Shown in pieces: positions 1-11,304 of a DNA stretch of 64,000 nt. The translations under genes were made by a program, and so were the position numbers. The notes below the pieces were generated by a model that saw only the letters and a program-made list of their open reading frames with translations, searched no databases and had not been told where the DNA came from. Source of the DNA: Camelus bactrianus (taxonomy: Eukaryota; Chordata; Mammalia; Artiodactyla; Camelidae); NCBI RefSeq assembly GCF_048773025.1, contig NC_133547.1, positions 43,739,004-43,803,003 of the forward strand, written 5' to 3'. Within the stretch, counting starts at the first letter, position 1; every line of letters starts with the position of its first letter.

Positions 1-179
1 ACATTCGAGGTCCTTTATTATACAGCTTTTTTGGGGGGGACAAATATCAGAAACAGGCAAAACAACTCAAGTATTACTGAAGCCTGGTATCCAGAAGAGG
101 CCTGGAATATATGAAATCTCCTTAACACTTAAGATCCTACAACAAAGGATCTTCAAAGCTCCAAGCTATTTACCTAGAT

Positions 180-352
180 GATTGTGGGTATGTACTTAAC
201 TCCTAAAACCTTATGTTCCCCACTTGTAAAATGTGGATAAAAATAGCATCGACTTCATAAGGTTGCAGTGAAGATTAAAAGAGATTTTGCACATAGAATA
301 CTTAGCACAGCTTTGGAGCCTGGTTTATCTTTCAATAACTATTAGCTATTGG
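180..352 (+). mobile_element. MIR SINE fragment
   Basis: Matches the MIR 3' half: 'CCACTTGTAAAATGTGGATA', 'GTGAAGATTAAAAGAGATTT' and 'ATACTTAGCACAGCTTTGG'. Bases 1-179 to its left are unassigned. Confidence 0.5.
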
Positions 353-356
353 TGGT

Positions 357-806
357 TGTAGTCATTTCCCAGGGCTGTGCAAACAAAGTACACCAACTGG
401 GTGGCTTAACAGGACAGAAGTTATTGTCTCCCAGCTCTGGAGGCTAGAAGTCCAAGATCAAGGTAGCATCAGGGCTATGCTCCCTCTGAAACCTGTAGGG
501 GGCGATCCTTCCTTGCCTCTTGTAGCTACTGGCATTGTGGGCAATCCTTGGCCCCTCCTTGGCTTGTAGATACATCACCTCAATATCTGCCTCTGTCGTC
601 ACTGGCTGGCTTGTCCCTGGGTGTCTCTGTGTCTTCACATGGTATTCCCTCTTTGGGTCTTTCTCTTTCTCTTATACGGACACCCTTACCCTTCTTCAGT
701 ACAATCTCACCTTAACTAACTACACCTGCAAAGACCTTACTTTCGAGTAAGGTTATATTCTGAGGTACTAAGGGTTGGGGAGAGGGACACAGTTGAGCCC
801 ATAATA
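357..806 (-). mobile_element. Solo LTR, ERVL-MaLR MLT1 type (fossil)
   Basis: Reverse of an MLT1 LTR: starts TGTAGTCATTTCCCAGGGC, then 'AACTGGGTGGCTTAACAGGA', 'CTCTGGAGGCTAGAAGTCC', and ends near GAGCCCATAATA. About 450 bp. No internal region is attached. The family predates the eutherian radiation, so likely about 100 million years or older. Confidence 0.8.
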
Positions 807-937
807 ATGGTCTTAATAACATCACCGATTAGTTACTTCCATTTCTTGATAGAGGGCCCTGCCAAACAGAAAGACTTATGGCCAATTCTTTCAATTCATG
901 TAATAGTCTTTGTCTCTAATAAAAACTTGATGATACG

Positions 938-1416
938 TGTCGTGGGATTTGGCAGACCAGTGCACAGGCAGTAGAAGAGTTTCCCAAGGATAAAGGATGA
1001 ACATAGAAAGGGAGTTTATTAGCTATGCTCCATAGACAAGAGTGGGCCACACAGATGAGAGGGGCCTGTGTGAGCCCTGAGGCTTAGTTGCCGAGGTCTC
1101 TCATTGGGGAGGGTTACCTCAGGTACCGAGGGGTCACATGGTGCCTGATCGGTTTGTGCACAAGTCTCTGATTGGTTGATGTTTACCTAACAGGGAAGGG
1201 AGGGGGTCTTGAAAGGGTCATGCTATGTGGCTGGCTGGGGGCTGGAGGTCAGGCTTCTGGGCATTGTACAGATGATCATTATCTCAGCTAAGGCGGGTAT
1301 GTATTAGAAAAGGAATGTTCTTTGTTATTTTTAAAGGGCAGCAGCTGGGCACCTGAGGGACCTTGGAGCAGAGGGGCTTTGGAACAGGAATCTGCCAGCT
1401 ATCTGTGGACCCCACA
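938..1416 (-). mobile_element. Probable solo ERV LTR, about 479 bp (fossil)
   Basis: Bounded by TGTCGTGGG and CCCCACA, which are near-inverted ends. The body carries 'TTTGTGCACAAGTCTCTGA' and 'TTGGTTGATG', resembling the LTR at 7,499-7,975. Probably ERV1-like and younger than the MaLR LTRs; exact family not recognised. A clean target duplication was not seen. Confidence 0.5.
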
Positions 1417-1469
1417 GTATGTGGTTGGCCTTTTATCAGAAAGAGCTTTGAGGTGATCTAACTATACTT

Positions 1470-1615
1470 AGAGTCATGAAATTTTCAGAGTTTGAAGTGA
1501 CCAGGAATAACTTAGTCCAACTCCTTCATTTTGACTGAGGAAACTAAGACCTAGCAATGGGATGGAATTTGGCAGAGGGCACATATCTGGACAGCAGCCA
1601 AGCCAACTCTAGGAA
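1470..1615 (-). mobile_element. MIR-like fragment
   Basis: 'TTAGTCCAACTCCTTCATTT' followed by 'GACTGAGGAAACTAAGACC' resembles reverse MIR or MIR3. Highly diverged. Confidence 0.4.
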
Positions 1616-1616
1616 G

Positions 1617-2394
1617 CTTGTTTTCTCCCTTGTAAGATAATGTTTCTCCCATTATACTTATTTGATCCTGCAGCCAAATAGCAATTGAATTTCACTGCCT
1701 TCACCCCTTCCTAATCAAGTCTCCCCTTCCAATCATCTACCCAAAGTCCAAACCTATCTCCAAGAGGAAACATCATATGGGAAGATCCAGGACTCAGGAC
1801 AGGGAAAAGATACCTCTGTCCCTCTTCAGCTGGATTCAGAATATTTATTTTTCACTTCCTGTTTGACTCTGGGGAGGCTAAGCAGCAACTGAGAAGTTGT
1901 AAAATACAAAACTCTAAACAAATGTAATGAGTTACCATGACTTCATCTATAGTTCCTGCAACCTGGGGACAATGTTCCTTCAAGCAACTCATTCTTTAAA
2001 AAGCAATTCTAGTGTAATAAAATGAGTTGGAGTTAGAATTTTTACCTTTAGAGTAAAGTGAAGGCTTAAATGTTATATAAGTTAGGATGCTTTCAGCTGC
2101 AAGTAACCTAATCACTGAATAAGTGTGGCAGAAGCAGTAAGGGATTCATCTTACATAAAAAGAACATCAGAGTGAGGCAATTCAACTCAGTAGTTCAACA
2201 AGGTCAGGGGGGCTGCAGTGGCCTCTTGGGGATCCTACTGGTTTTTTCCTGTGGTCACAAGATGACTGCAGCAACTTCAAGTCTAACTGTATTAATCACG
2301 CCCTTCCATTTTCTGTATTTCTGATGCTTTGACCTCTTGGACACTTGCTGACCCCAGAACAACTGCTTCTTCTGGAGCTGGCTGATTTCCTAGA
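1617..2394. other. No gene seen; ancient repeat-like patch
   Basis: No supported gene. About 2,060-2,300 ('GCAAGTAACCTAATCACTG', 'TGGTCACAAGATGACTGCA') resembles an old interspersed repeat I cannot name; a similar sequence occurs near 19,135-19,330. Confidence 0.4.
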
Positions 2395-2805
2395 GATAGT
2401 AAACTGATGACCTGCAGACAGGCCTTTCATAGGCTAACCAATCAATTCAGGTCCCCTACCTCATCCCCAGCTACTTCCTTTATTAGGCTCTCACCCTCTC
2501 ACCCAGGACCAGATACCAGGCAGCTAGGGATGTCCCCAGTGCCACAGAGCCAGCTGAAATTATTCAACTAGCCAATGCTAAGCCTGCTTACCCGACCTCA
2601 CCTGCTCTGCCTATAGAAACTGCATGAAGACTCTTGCCCACAATTTCCTCTGCTCCATCTCCCTCTGGGCTCACCCTGATTCTTCCCTAGTGCTCCCACC
2701 CTTTCTCCAGTGATGTGGCATGCTCCCTTCCCTTAGAAGCTGTGAGTAACTAGCTTTTCAATGGCAATTGTCTCTGGGTCTGTTGGTGTTACCATACCTG
2801 AAAAA
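2395..2805 (+). mobile_element. Possible ERV-type LTR (fossil)
   Basis: Has LTR-like architecture: repeated CCAAT-like 'AACCAATCAATTC' and 'AGCCAATGCTAAGCC', a TATA-like 'CCTATAGAAACTGCATGAAG', and a U5-like end ('GTCTGTTGGTGTTACCATA'). Family not recognised; boundaries approximate. Confidence 0.35.
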
Positions 2806-5304
2806 TAATAAAACCCACATTTAAAAAACAATAATATCCTTACAGGACAAGTTCAAAATGTGAAGGGACTGGGGAAGGGACACCTTCCTTGAGCACCTCG
2901 GGAGGGTGAACATCAGAATTAAATCTGAGCGCTGAGGAAAGGCAGTAGGGGGCCTCGGCTGTTGGATAGGCAATCCACACTGTCACAAGCCTGAAGGGAA
3001 TACAGGCAAGAGAAAAGATCAAAGTTGGGTTGGACTAATCAAGGAAGGCTTTCTGGAGGGAATGAGCTTCTAGTGAGAGCTGGAAGTCCTAGAGGACTTT
3101 GGTGTGTGTGGAGTGTGGAGAGCAGGCAGTAGAGGCAAATTAGAAACCAGAAGTAGATGAGTTGCCCCTGGCCATGATGGTAAACAGACATACCTGGTGT
3201 GAGGTGAGAAGTAGCCTTGGCCACAGGTGTCTGTTTGAAGATCCTGGTCCTTCTTAACTTTAAATCACCTGCCTTTGGCATGGAGGAGGATAGCTCATCA
3301 AATAAACCAATCTGGCTGAAAGGAGCAGCCAGGTCCATGCCCACTCAGGAGTCCTGGTTAAAGATGCTCCAAGACATCTGTGACAAGGAACAGTAGGTCA
3401 TAAGATCTATTTCTGCCTCCTGCCTCTGACTCATGGGATGACTCAAGGTGAATCTCTACCCATCTCTGAGTCCCTGGGCCTGTCCAAGAGGAACAGAAGA
3501 CCACAGCCATATTCTCCTCTAGCAAGGTTGGCTCTCTCTGCAGGGGCCCTGTAAAGACTCCCAGACTGGCCTCTCTGCCCGCAGCTGACTCTCTTCAGCT
3601 TTTCCGGCTCTTTCTCCCCCTCCCACGTCCCCACTTTATTTTTCCTTTTCTTCTTTTCCAAATAGCACTGCTCCAAAGCATGTGTCCTGGGGACGGCTCT
3701 GCCTGTTGCCCCAGAGCTGCGGGGGCAGCCCTGCAATTGCCTCCTATTAGCGACTCCGTTTGCAGGATAAATAATGTGAACCCGAGGGCTGGCTCCTGTG
3801 GGCCCGGCAAATTCCCATTTTGCAGCGGGTCAGCTTCCATCCCGCTGGGGGGCTTTTGAATGTTAATAGGCATTTTTCCCCGGGTGCCCTTCTTCTTTCT
3901 TTACAGAGCGCCAGTCTGGGCGGAACCTTCCCTTGGAATCCTACAGAGAGACTATTACTCTTTTCGTTGTTTTCCTTACAAATTGGTTTCTGGATTTAAG
4001 GGGTTTGGTTGCTGAGCAGACTTAGAAAATTGGGGCGGAGAGAGTGCCCATTATGGGCGGCTGGTTATCAGCAGCCTCCGGGAGTGTGGGGCTTGGGATG
4101 TAGGTGCAACTGACTCTTGGAGACTTCGGGGATGGGATGGGCCTTCTGTTCCCCGGCAGGAATCATGTTTGTTGTTGTTGTATGTTTGGGGAATTTATAG
4201 ATCGTAGCACTAGAAGACAATAGACGGAGAACAGGGACCTCAGTGGGCATGTGGCTCAGCTTGGGGGGGAAGTTTGGAGTGAAGAGTCAGAACTGGGGGC
4301 TGAGTGTTACCTCAAGATTATCTTGTTAATGCCACTGGCAGAAAGGACAAAAATCCAGCGATGCCAAAATGTGGGGACAAGTGCACACAGGGTGGGTGGA
4401 TAGGGACAAAGTTGAGAATCACAGTTCCAGGAGGACAGGGATGGGAGGGGGCAGGAGTCTGTCTGGGTCACAGGGTCTGTGGGAAAACGGATTGGAGCTG
4501 GTAACCTGAGTGAATCATCTTTGACTCCTTTGGTTTAAGATGTGTTAGTCATCTCGGCAGTGAGCTGGACCAAGAGAAGCCCTTCACTCTGGCAATGGTG
4601 GTGGCTGAGTGGGAGTTCCCACAGGGGGCTGGAGCTTCGAAATAGGAAGACCGAAGTGGATGGTGGGATAAGCAGAAAGAAAACCAGCTATTATTAAAAG
4701 AAATTTGGGGATCAGAGAAATTATAATGAGGTGATGGTGCAGGCAGAAGCCTTTTCAGTTAATGAAAGATTCTTTGTAATAAAAACCATGCCAGGAAGTG
4801 AGTGAATGGTCCTTTAGCATAATAAGGCCAGGGCAGTTACTTCCCAGAGTCGGGTCAAAGCTGTGTTAATGGGGAGAATATGTACTTTTTCTGTATTCCA
4901 GACTGAGGTCTTTGGAAGAAAATTAATTATTGCTGTGGCAAGGAGTGTTTGCTTTTAGGTCATTCAGGGAAAAGCAGGCTGCAGCATTGCTCATGGAGAG
5001 AAGCAGAAATGGAGTTAGAACACCCATAATCTGCCCGTCAGCCCTCCTCTAACACACACAGAAGTGTGTGCGTGGTTCTCAGGGGACCAGCAGAGCCTGG
5101 GGAGAGGAAGACCTTGCTGACATCCTCCCGAAAAAATAGAAGGCCAAGAAGAGAATAGACTGAGTCTGTCATCATCCTATGGGAGGGAAAGAATATCCCA
5201 ACAGAGGAAAGGCTATAGAGAGGACAGTGGGGAGGGGGGAGTGGGACAAGGAAGAGAGTTAGGGAACAAGGAACATTCCATGGGGCCTTGCCTCCCCTTA
5301 CGTG
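2806..5304. other. No gene seen; mostly unique with L2-like remnant
   Basis: An L2-like remnant may lie near 3,010-3,100 ('AGGAAGGCTTTCTGGAGGG'). The 3,560-3,985 block is described separately. The remainder is unassigned. Confidence 0.5.
3560..3985. promoter_or_regulatory. Candidate conserved non-coding element
   Basis: A repeat-free block with balanced base composition and dense motif-like words: 'CTCCTATTAGCGACTCCG', 'GGATAAATAATGTGAACC' and 'TTTTGAATGTTAATAGGC'. It looks unlike the decayed repeats around it. Conservation is not testable here. Confidence 0.25.
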
Positions 5305-5371
5305 CAAATAATAGTAGCTCTCATTTATGTGAGGGTCTAGTCTGTTCTAAGCTCTTACATCCATGGTCTTG
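5305..5371 (-). mobile_element. MIR SINE, left part of a split copy
   Basis: 'ATAATAGTAGCTCTCATTTA' and 'TCTAAGCTCTTACATCCATG' match the start of reverse MIR. The match resumes at about 6,500 after an LTR block. Confidence 0.5.
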
Positions 5372-6499
5372 TTGCAGGAGAATGGGGCCCTAGAGGATGG
5401 TCATGTCCCAGGTCTCAGATGAGTCTGTTGCACAGGACACCAAGTGAGGGTCGCTGGCCTTGCACCTGTAAGAATTCAACAGTGAGCCATAGTAAAGTGA
5501 AAGCAAGTTTATTTAGAGACACATTCCATAGACAGACTGCGGTCCTTCTCAGAAGGAAGAGCAGTCCTAGGATACAGGTTTGTCTGTTTTGGGGGGCTGG
5601 GTAATATATACTAACAAGTGGGAGGATTATTCCAACTATTTTAGGGAAGGAGTGGAGATTCCCAGGAATTGGGCCACTGCCCTCTTTTTGGCCTGTTACG
5701 ATCAGCCTCAGAACTGTCCTGGTGCCTGTGAGTGTGCCATTTAGCATGCTAATGAATTACAGTGAGCCTGTAATGAGGCTCAGGGTCTACTGGAAGTCGA
5801 ACCTTCTGCCATCTTGGGCCCAGCTGGTTCTAATGTTGCCGAAAAATCAGCCCCCGTCCCTGATGAGCCAAATAACTCAGAGACAGGGTCTTAGAACTTA
5901 GAAGAGACAACTTTATTACTTTGCCGGTCAGTGGGGACTCAGCAGGCTAGTGCCTTCAAAACTGTGAACCCACCTTGGGGATGGGGCGGGGTGATTATAT
6001 AGCCATAGCTTAAACAATAAAGCATTGGTAACAATCAACAGAATTATTTTCTTCTCGTAAGACTCAGAGTGGCATCATGGTGTCCCCAGGTGACCAGTTC
6101 TACAGAAGCTAGTGGTTGTCCTCTTTCAATCTCTTCATCTTATCGGCGCCCAAGGCATGGTCTTCTTGGTAATTCAGGGTATTTTTTAAGGTTACAGTTC
6201 TGTGACCTTCTCCTTGGGAAACAACTCAGAAACCAAGTATGATTATTACTTTTGATCATTGGAACAAAGCAGAAACAGTAAAATTAATAGCTTTATTTTA
6301 ACTATGGGCCTGGAGCTGTGAGTAGCAACTGGTCAGGTCAGTTGACCATTTTAAGGGCAAGCACAGAATAAGCAATCTGTTAGCCTAAGTGTGGCCATTT
6401 TATTAATCCTCCTTTATAACCAGTTTATGTTGTATCCTCTAAAGTTACATCATTCTTTTAAAGGTTGTGCCCTGCCCCTTACCCTCCTGTCTCACTCTC
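5372..6499 (-). mobile_element. ERV LTR-like block, probably two abutting LTRs (fossil)
   Basis: Two LTR-like segments in reverse orientation, about 5,372-5,833 and 5,834-6,480. Each has a TGTTGC start. The second has an 'ACAACTTTATTACTTTGCC' U5-like region; the first has 'CCTTCTGCCATCTTGGGCC'. No coding interior is seen. The block interrupts a MIR. Probably ERV1-like; younger than the MIR it splits. Whether it is one or two elements is uncertain. Confidence 0.45.
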
Positions 6500-6665
6500 A
6501 CTTAATCCCCACAACAATCCTAAGAGAAGGCACTATGTCTGTTTTATAGACAAGAAATCAAAGGATTAAAATCTCACATGACTTGCCCAGGGTCCTTCCA
6601 CCAGTGAGTGGTAGAAGCAGGATCCGTCTCAGGTAGTGTGAGTCTGGACTTCGGCTCTCAGACCC
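6500..6665 (-). mobile_element. MIR SINE, right part of a split copy
   Basis: 'CACTTAATCCCCACAACAAT', 'TTTTATAGACAAGAAATCA' and 'ATGACTTGCCCAGGGTCCT' continue the reverse MIR begun at 5,305. Confidence 0.65.
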
Positions 6666-7185
6666 ACCACTGAACAGGCACGAGGAGACAGAAGCAAAAT
6701 GGCTGGAACCCCAGTGCTTGGGGTCTTTCCATTTTTGGATGCCTTTGGTAAAGAACCACTTCAACTGCCATCCGAAATGTAACTGTGCAGCCCAGCAAAG
6801 ACCAGCCAGGCCATACTAGGAGAGGGAGGGCCCACATTCAGTGATCATCTGACACCCCCGGTGAAAGCTTTGATTACCCAGGCAGAGAGGATGACCAGGT
6901 GGCAGGTAACTCCCCTGCCACTTGGGGATATGGAGTGACCTGTCGCATGGATTGCAGGGCTGGACCTAAGCCAGTGATGGTGATACCTGTCCACTTCATC
7001 AGAGACAGCTGTGATAGTGACCCAGGACAGCAGAGGCCACAGAAGAGCTGAGCCCACCTCGGCACCCGTTTGTCTGCTAAGTCAGCATTCTTCAGACAGC
7101 TGCTTGTGGCAGGAACAGGCCAGGGCCAAGGCAGGCCTTCCAGAGAGCAGAGCACAGACCTAGAGGAGTGGTGAGGGGCCTCTAT
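6666..7185. other. No gene seen
   Basis: Unique-looking sequence; open frames here overlap on the same strand in different phases and have no recognised product. Confidence 0.5.
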
Positions 7186-7221
7186 TCATGCATTCATTCA
7201 TTCATTCAATCAGAAATGTTC
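7186..7221 (-). mobile_element. L2 LINE, first segment (interrupted)
   Basis: CATGCATTCATTCATTCATT is the start of the reverse L2 3' end; it resumes after the SINE at 7,362. Its last ten bases are the SINE target site. Confidence 0.6.
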
Positions 7222-7361
7222 AGGGGGGAGAAGAGCTCAGTGGCAGAGGCATGCTTAGCATGCATGGGGTCCTGGGTTCAATTTTCCATTAAACAAACAA
7301 CAAACAAACCTAATTACCTCTCCTACAAAAAAAAAAAATTAAAAAAGAAAAAGAAAAAAAT
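7222..7361 (+). mobile_element. Camelid tRNA-derived SINE (Vic-1 type)
   Basis: Head 'AGAGCTCAGTGGCAGAGGC', 'GCTTAGCATGCATGGGGTCC' and B-box-like 'GGGTTCAATTTTCC', followed by an A-rich tail. Flanked by the 10-bp duplication AGAAATGTTC (7,212-7,221 and 7,362-7,371). Inserted in an L2. Confidence 0.9.
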
Positions 7362-7440
7362 AGAAATGTTCTTTGAGCAAGTACCATGAGTCAGGCACTG
7401 TGGTATGTGGTAAAGATATTGGAACTGGTTTCTACCTTCA
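7362..7440 (-). mobile_element. L2 LINE, second segment
   Basis: 'AGCAAGTACCATGAGTCAGG' and 'CACTGTGGTATGTGGTAAAG' continue the reverse L2 after the SINE. Confidence 0.6.
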
Positions 7441-7498
7441 AGACAAACAAGCAAAATCCAACCAAGTGTGAAAAGTAGGAGGAAGCCAAGTGTGCTAG

Positions 7499-7975
7499 TG
7501 TTACCCACCCAAACTTGGGTCCTCCCACCTGCGCGCAGTAAAGCCCATCTATTAACACCAGGTTATAGTGAAGGAAAGTGCAGCATTTATTACAGGCTGC
7601 TAATGCAAGGAGTCCTGGACAGCTAATGCTCAAAAAGTCCAAACTCTGATGGGTTTTAGCAAAGCATTTCTAAAGGCAAGTTGAGGTGGGTTAGTCCCAG
7701 GCTATGTGATCAGCTTGTGCACAATTCTCTGGTTGGTTGATGGTGTGGTAACATGGCGGTGTCACAGGGGTTAAATTATCAATCCTTAGGTGCCAGTAGG
7801 TCTGGGGGCACATGATCATGGTCATCAAGTAGTTAATTTCTTCCATTTGGTGGGGGTTTTAACATCTGTAAACAACTCAGGGAATGTGCATGAGATACTA
7901 TTATCTAGGTCCTTCAGAGAGGATACGGGGAGGGGTCTGTCCCAGGAAGGCCCCATAGGGTCCTGCTCAGTTACA
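7499..7975 (-). mobile_element. Solo ERV LTR, 477 bp, with CTAG target duplication (fossil)
   Basis: Starts TGTTAC, ends GTTACA, and is flanked on both sides by CTAG (7,495-7,498 and 7,976-7,979), fitting a 4-bp ERV1-style duplication. It shares words with the LTR at 938-1,416. No internal genes. It lies within a longer L2 stretch, so it is younger than that L2. Looks like a complete solo LTR. Confidence 0.6.
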
Positions 7976-7979
7976 CTAG

Positions 7980-8450
7980 CTTGGGGCAGAGAGAGGTCAG
8001 GCATAGGCTCCCAGAAAAAGTGGTACTCACGCTGACACCTGAAAGTGAATAGAACTGAGGCAGTTTGGTGTGTGCGTGGAGGGGTGGGCAGTGGCGGGGG
8101 AGCGGGGAGGCGGGGTGAACTTTCCAAGTGGAGCAAACAGCATGTAAAAGTTCTACAGATGAGACAGAACTTGGACCACCTAGTTTTTTCTGGTTGAAAG
8201 CTGATGTCAGGAGAGGTGAGCCAAAGCAATGTCACAGATGGCCTTGTAGACTTTGTCAAAGACTGTGGGTTTCATCCTTGGGTGATGAAGGGGCTTTGAA
8301 GAGTCTCTGAATGGGAGCAGTGAGATCAGACCTGTACTTAGCAAGTCATTCCCGCTAAGGTGGGAGGGCAGTTTGGAGGGAGACTGGTTAGGGGGCTACT
8401 GAAGTTTCCCGAGCAGGAGATGATGGTGCTGTGATCCTCAAGTCTGTGTA
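7980..8450 (-). mobile_element. L2-like continuation
   Basis: 'CTGACACCTGAAAGTGAATA', 'GATGGCCTTGTAGACTTTG' and 'GAGCAGTGAGATCAGACCTG' match the conserved reverse L2 region upstream of its 3' end. Probably the same L2 as at 7,186-7,440. Confidence 0.5.
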
Positions 8451-9124
8451 GGACACCCCAAACCAGGGGAGAAATATCTGTAGGAGTGGTTTAGAGACAA
8501 GCCTTCCTTTCCCAGTGTCCAGGGATCAGGGCACAGTCCACAAGTGCTGGCATGGGCAGCTGCAGAGTTTACAAGCAGAAGAGCTCCTGCAGTGAGTGGG
8601 GAGATTTGGAAGAAGGTTCTGGAAGAGACCCAAACTTTCATCACATGTAGGAGAGGTGTCAAAACAGATATTCTTGGGCTAAAGTGAGGTAGCTTAGTCT
8701 GCCATCCAACCAGACAGGAAGTGCAGGTGAATCCCAAGGATGAGAATGGACTCCCCTGAGGGACCATCTAAGGGTGGGAGGGGGTCTGATAGCCATAGAA
8801 CTAAGGGTGTGATGGTTTCAGGGAATCCCAGGGATGAAAACCTCTATCAGTTCTTCATCCATCTTTCTGGTAACTTAAAATTCCCCTAGATTTGCCATTT
8901 AAAAATTCTGTTTGCTTTGCTTTTCTGTAGGAATTAGCAATAAAACCCTTAAAATGCAAAGGAATATTACTGATTTAGAGAAGGCTGGTGGGGTGAAATT
9001 GGGGAGACTGCATCCTACTGGGTGGGAGGAAGTCTGTGAAGGGGTGTCTGGCTGTAGATGGTGGTGGCTAGAAAAAAGAAAACAAATCAATTTGGGGGTC
9101 TGAGGAAGAGGGATTGTGTTTGTG
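8451..9124. other. No gene seen
   Basis: Unassigned sequence; no repeat or exon recognised. Confidence 0.5.
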
Positions 9125-9655
9125 TTCGAATACATCCACTAATTCTTTGACACAATTCCCTTCAAAAAGTGGAGTCTAACTCCTACAGCCTTGAATGTGG
9201 GCCAAACTGAGTAACTTGTATCTAATGCCTAGAATGTGGCGAAAGTGATGGTGTGTGATTTCCCAGGCTAGGTCAGAAAAGGCATTGCTTCTTCTGCCAT
9301 GTTTTTTCTTGAAATTATTCACTCACGGAGAAGCCAACAGCCATGTCTTGAGGATACTCAAGTAGCCCTGAGGAGAAGCTCACTGATGGGTTACACCTTT
9401 GTGAGCCAGGTGCCTTGAAAGCAGATCCTCCACCCTCAGGCAAACCTGCAGGTGAGTTCAGGACCCTGGCTTTTAAGTCATCCAGCTGAGACCCAGAGAT
9501 TATGGAGTGAAGTGGAGATAAGTCATTCCTGGTGTGCCTTGTCTGAATTTGTGAGATACAATTGTGAGATAATAATTGATTGTCGTTGTTTTAAGCCCCC
9601 CAGCCATGAGCTGATTTGTTATGCAGTGATAGATAATGAATACAGGGATGAAGAT
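9125..9655 (+). mobile_element. Solo LTR, MaLR/MLT1-like (fossil)
   Basis: 'TAGAATGTGGCGAAAGTGAT', 'GGAGAAGCCAACAGCCATGT', and the end 'TTGTTATGCAGTGATAGAT' with 'AATGAATAC' fit older MLT1 subfamilies. About 530 bp, no interior. Likely older than 100 million years. Confidence 0.6.
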
Positions 9656-9774
9656 GGATCTGGCCTGAGACCAAGGTGGCTCTCACAGTTTAATTAAAGA
9701 GAGGACCTTTTGTTCCCTTACAGTGGACCTATCCACCTCAAAGCTTCATCTACTGATTCACTCACATACCTATA

Positions 9775-9869
9775 CATTCATCCATCCATCTATCTGTCCA
9801 TCCATCCATCCATCCATCCATTTATTCCTTCATCCTCCTGTCCATCTATCCATCCATCAACCTATCCAT
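9775..9869. repeat. (TCCA)n microsatellite
   Basis: Imperfect CATC/TCCA tetranucleotide tract with several interruptions. Confidence 0.95.
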
Positions 9870-9990
9870 TCAAAAAACATTTAGAGTGGAAACTCCCCAA
9901 GACCAAGAACTCTCTCTGCCTTATTCATTTTCATGTCCCCAGGGTCTAGGACAGTGCCTGGCACACAGTTAGCTCTCAATGTATATTTTT
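9870..9990 (+). mobile_element. L2 LINE 3'-end fragment
   Basis: 'GTCTAGGACAGTGCCTGGCA' and 'CACAGTTAGCTCTCAATGT' match the forward L2 3' end. Confidence 0.65.
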
Positions 9991-10802
9991 TAAATGAAGA
10001 TAATGAATTGCTTGTTCTTCTCCTCAGAGAGCCCTTAATGTCATGGTGGCAGACAAGAATATCATTAACTGGAACTCAAACAATCCTATTATAAAGTATG
10101 GGGTATTATAGAGGTCAGAGGAAAGGCTTGTGACTTGGGTTTTGAGGGGTTCAGTGGAGACAGGAGAGGCTCTGAAGCCTGAGCTGAGCTTTAAAGGATG
10201 AAAAGGACAGGCCAGAAAGTTGAGGCAGGGCCAGCATGAGAAAACATGGAATATACAGAGGTGGCACAGTAGTGGGTGAAGGAACTTCTTAGGCCCTTTA
10301 TTTGAAGGAGTGAGGGGTGGTCAGAAGACATAGGTGTGGGGAAGCCCCCTGACCTGGCTTCAGGAGCAGCAGGAACAACCTCTTCAGGGCAGTGCTGGGC
10401 CTTTCAGGAAACTCATCCCACCCACCACCACTGGTGGATTCTCACCCTTACTCACCTTTTCTCTACCTTTTCTTTTATTTTCTTATCATCTTGGTCTGCT
10501 CATAATTTTGGTCCTATTGTTGACATCGTTACCCTGCCACATGTACCTGATCACCCTTCAAGATTCAGTTTAATAATCATCCCTTTTATGATCAATTTTC
10601 CTGATCAACCTGCCCCCAGGGAAAACTGACCTATTCTTATGGCCTCATCTTTACCTGTCACGGTCAGTTTCAACACTCGCTGCCAACGGACTCATTCGTT
10701 TGGCTTCCTCCAGTTCAGAGTCCCCAGAGAGAGGACTTCATTGAGCAGTCATATCTAGTTACGGATTACTAGCCAGCTTAAAGCTTGGCTGCCCTTGGGA
10801 CA
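9991..10802. other. No gene seen; L2-like piece
   Basis: About 10,530-10,660 ('CACCCTTCAAGATTCAGTTT') resembles forward L2. The rest is unassigned. Confidence 0.45.
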
Positions 10803-11104
10803 TGTTATGTAGCAAATGTTTGTGTCCTCTCAAAATGTGTATGTAGAAGCCCTTAACTCCCAATGTGGTGGCATTTGGAGGTGGGGTCTCTGGGAGGTAA
10901 CTGGGTGGAGGTGAGGTCATGAGGCTGGGATCTCTATTAAGGGGTTAGTGTCCTTATAAGAAGAGACCAGAGCTCTCTCTCTCCACTATGTGAGGACACC
11001 GTGAAAAGGTGGCCATCTGTAAGCCAGGCAGAGAGTTCTCATTAGGAACTGAATCACCTGACACCTTGATCTTGGACTTCCTAGCGTCAAGGTGTATGAG
11101 AAAT
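10803..11104 (+). mobile_element. MLT1-type LTR, 5' part (fossil, interrupted)
   Basis: 'TGTTTGTGTCCTCTCAAAAT', 'TTATAAGAAGAGACCAGAGC' and 'CACCTTGATCTTGGACTTCC' identify an MLT1-like LTR. It is interrupted at about 11,104 and resumes at 11,641. Confidence 0.8.

Positions 11105-11304
<200 letters not shown>

Noticed and set aside
938-7975. A provirus bounded by the two similar reverse LTRs
   Set aside because: The interval contains MIR, other LTRs and unique sequence, no retroviral interior; the LTRs differ and have separate flanks, so they are independent solo LTRs.
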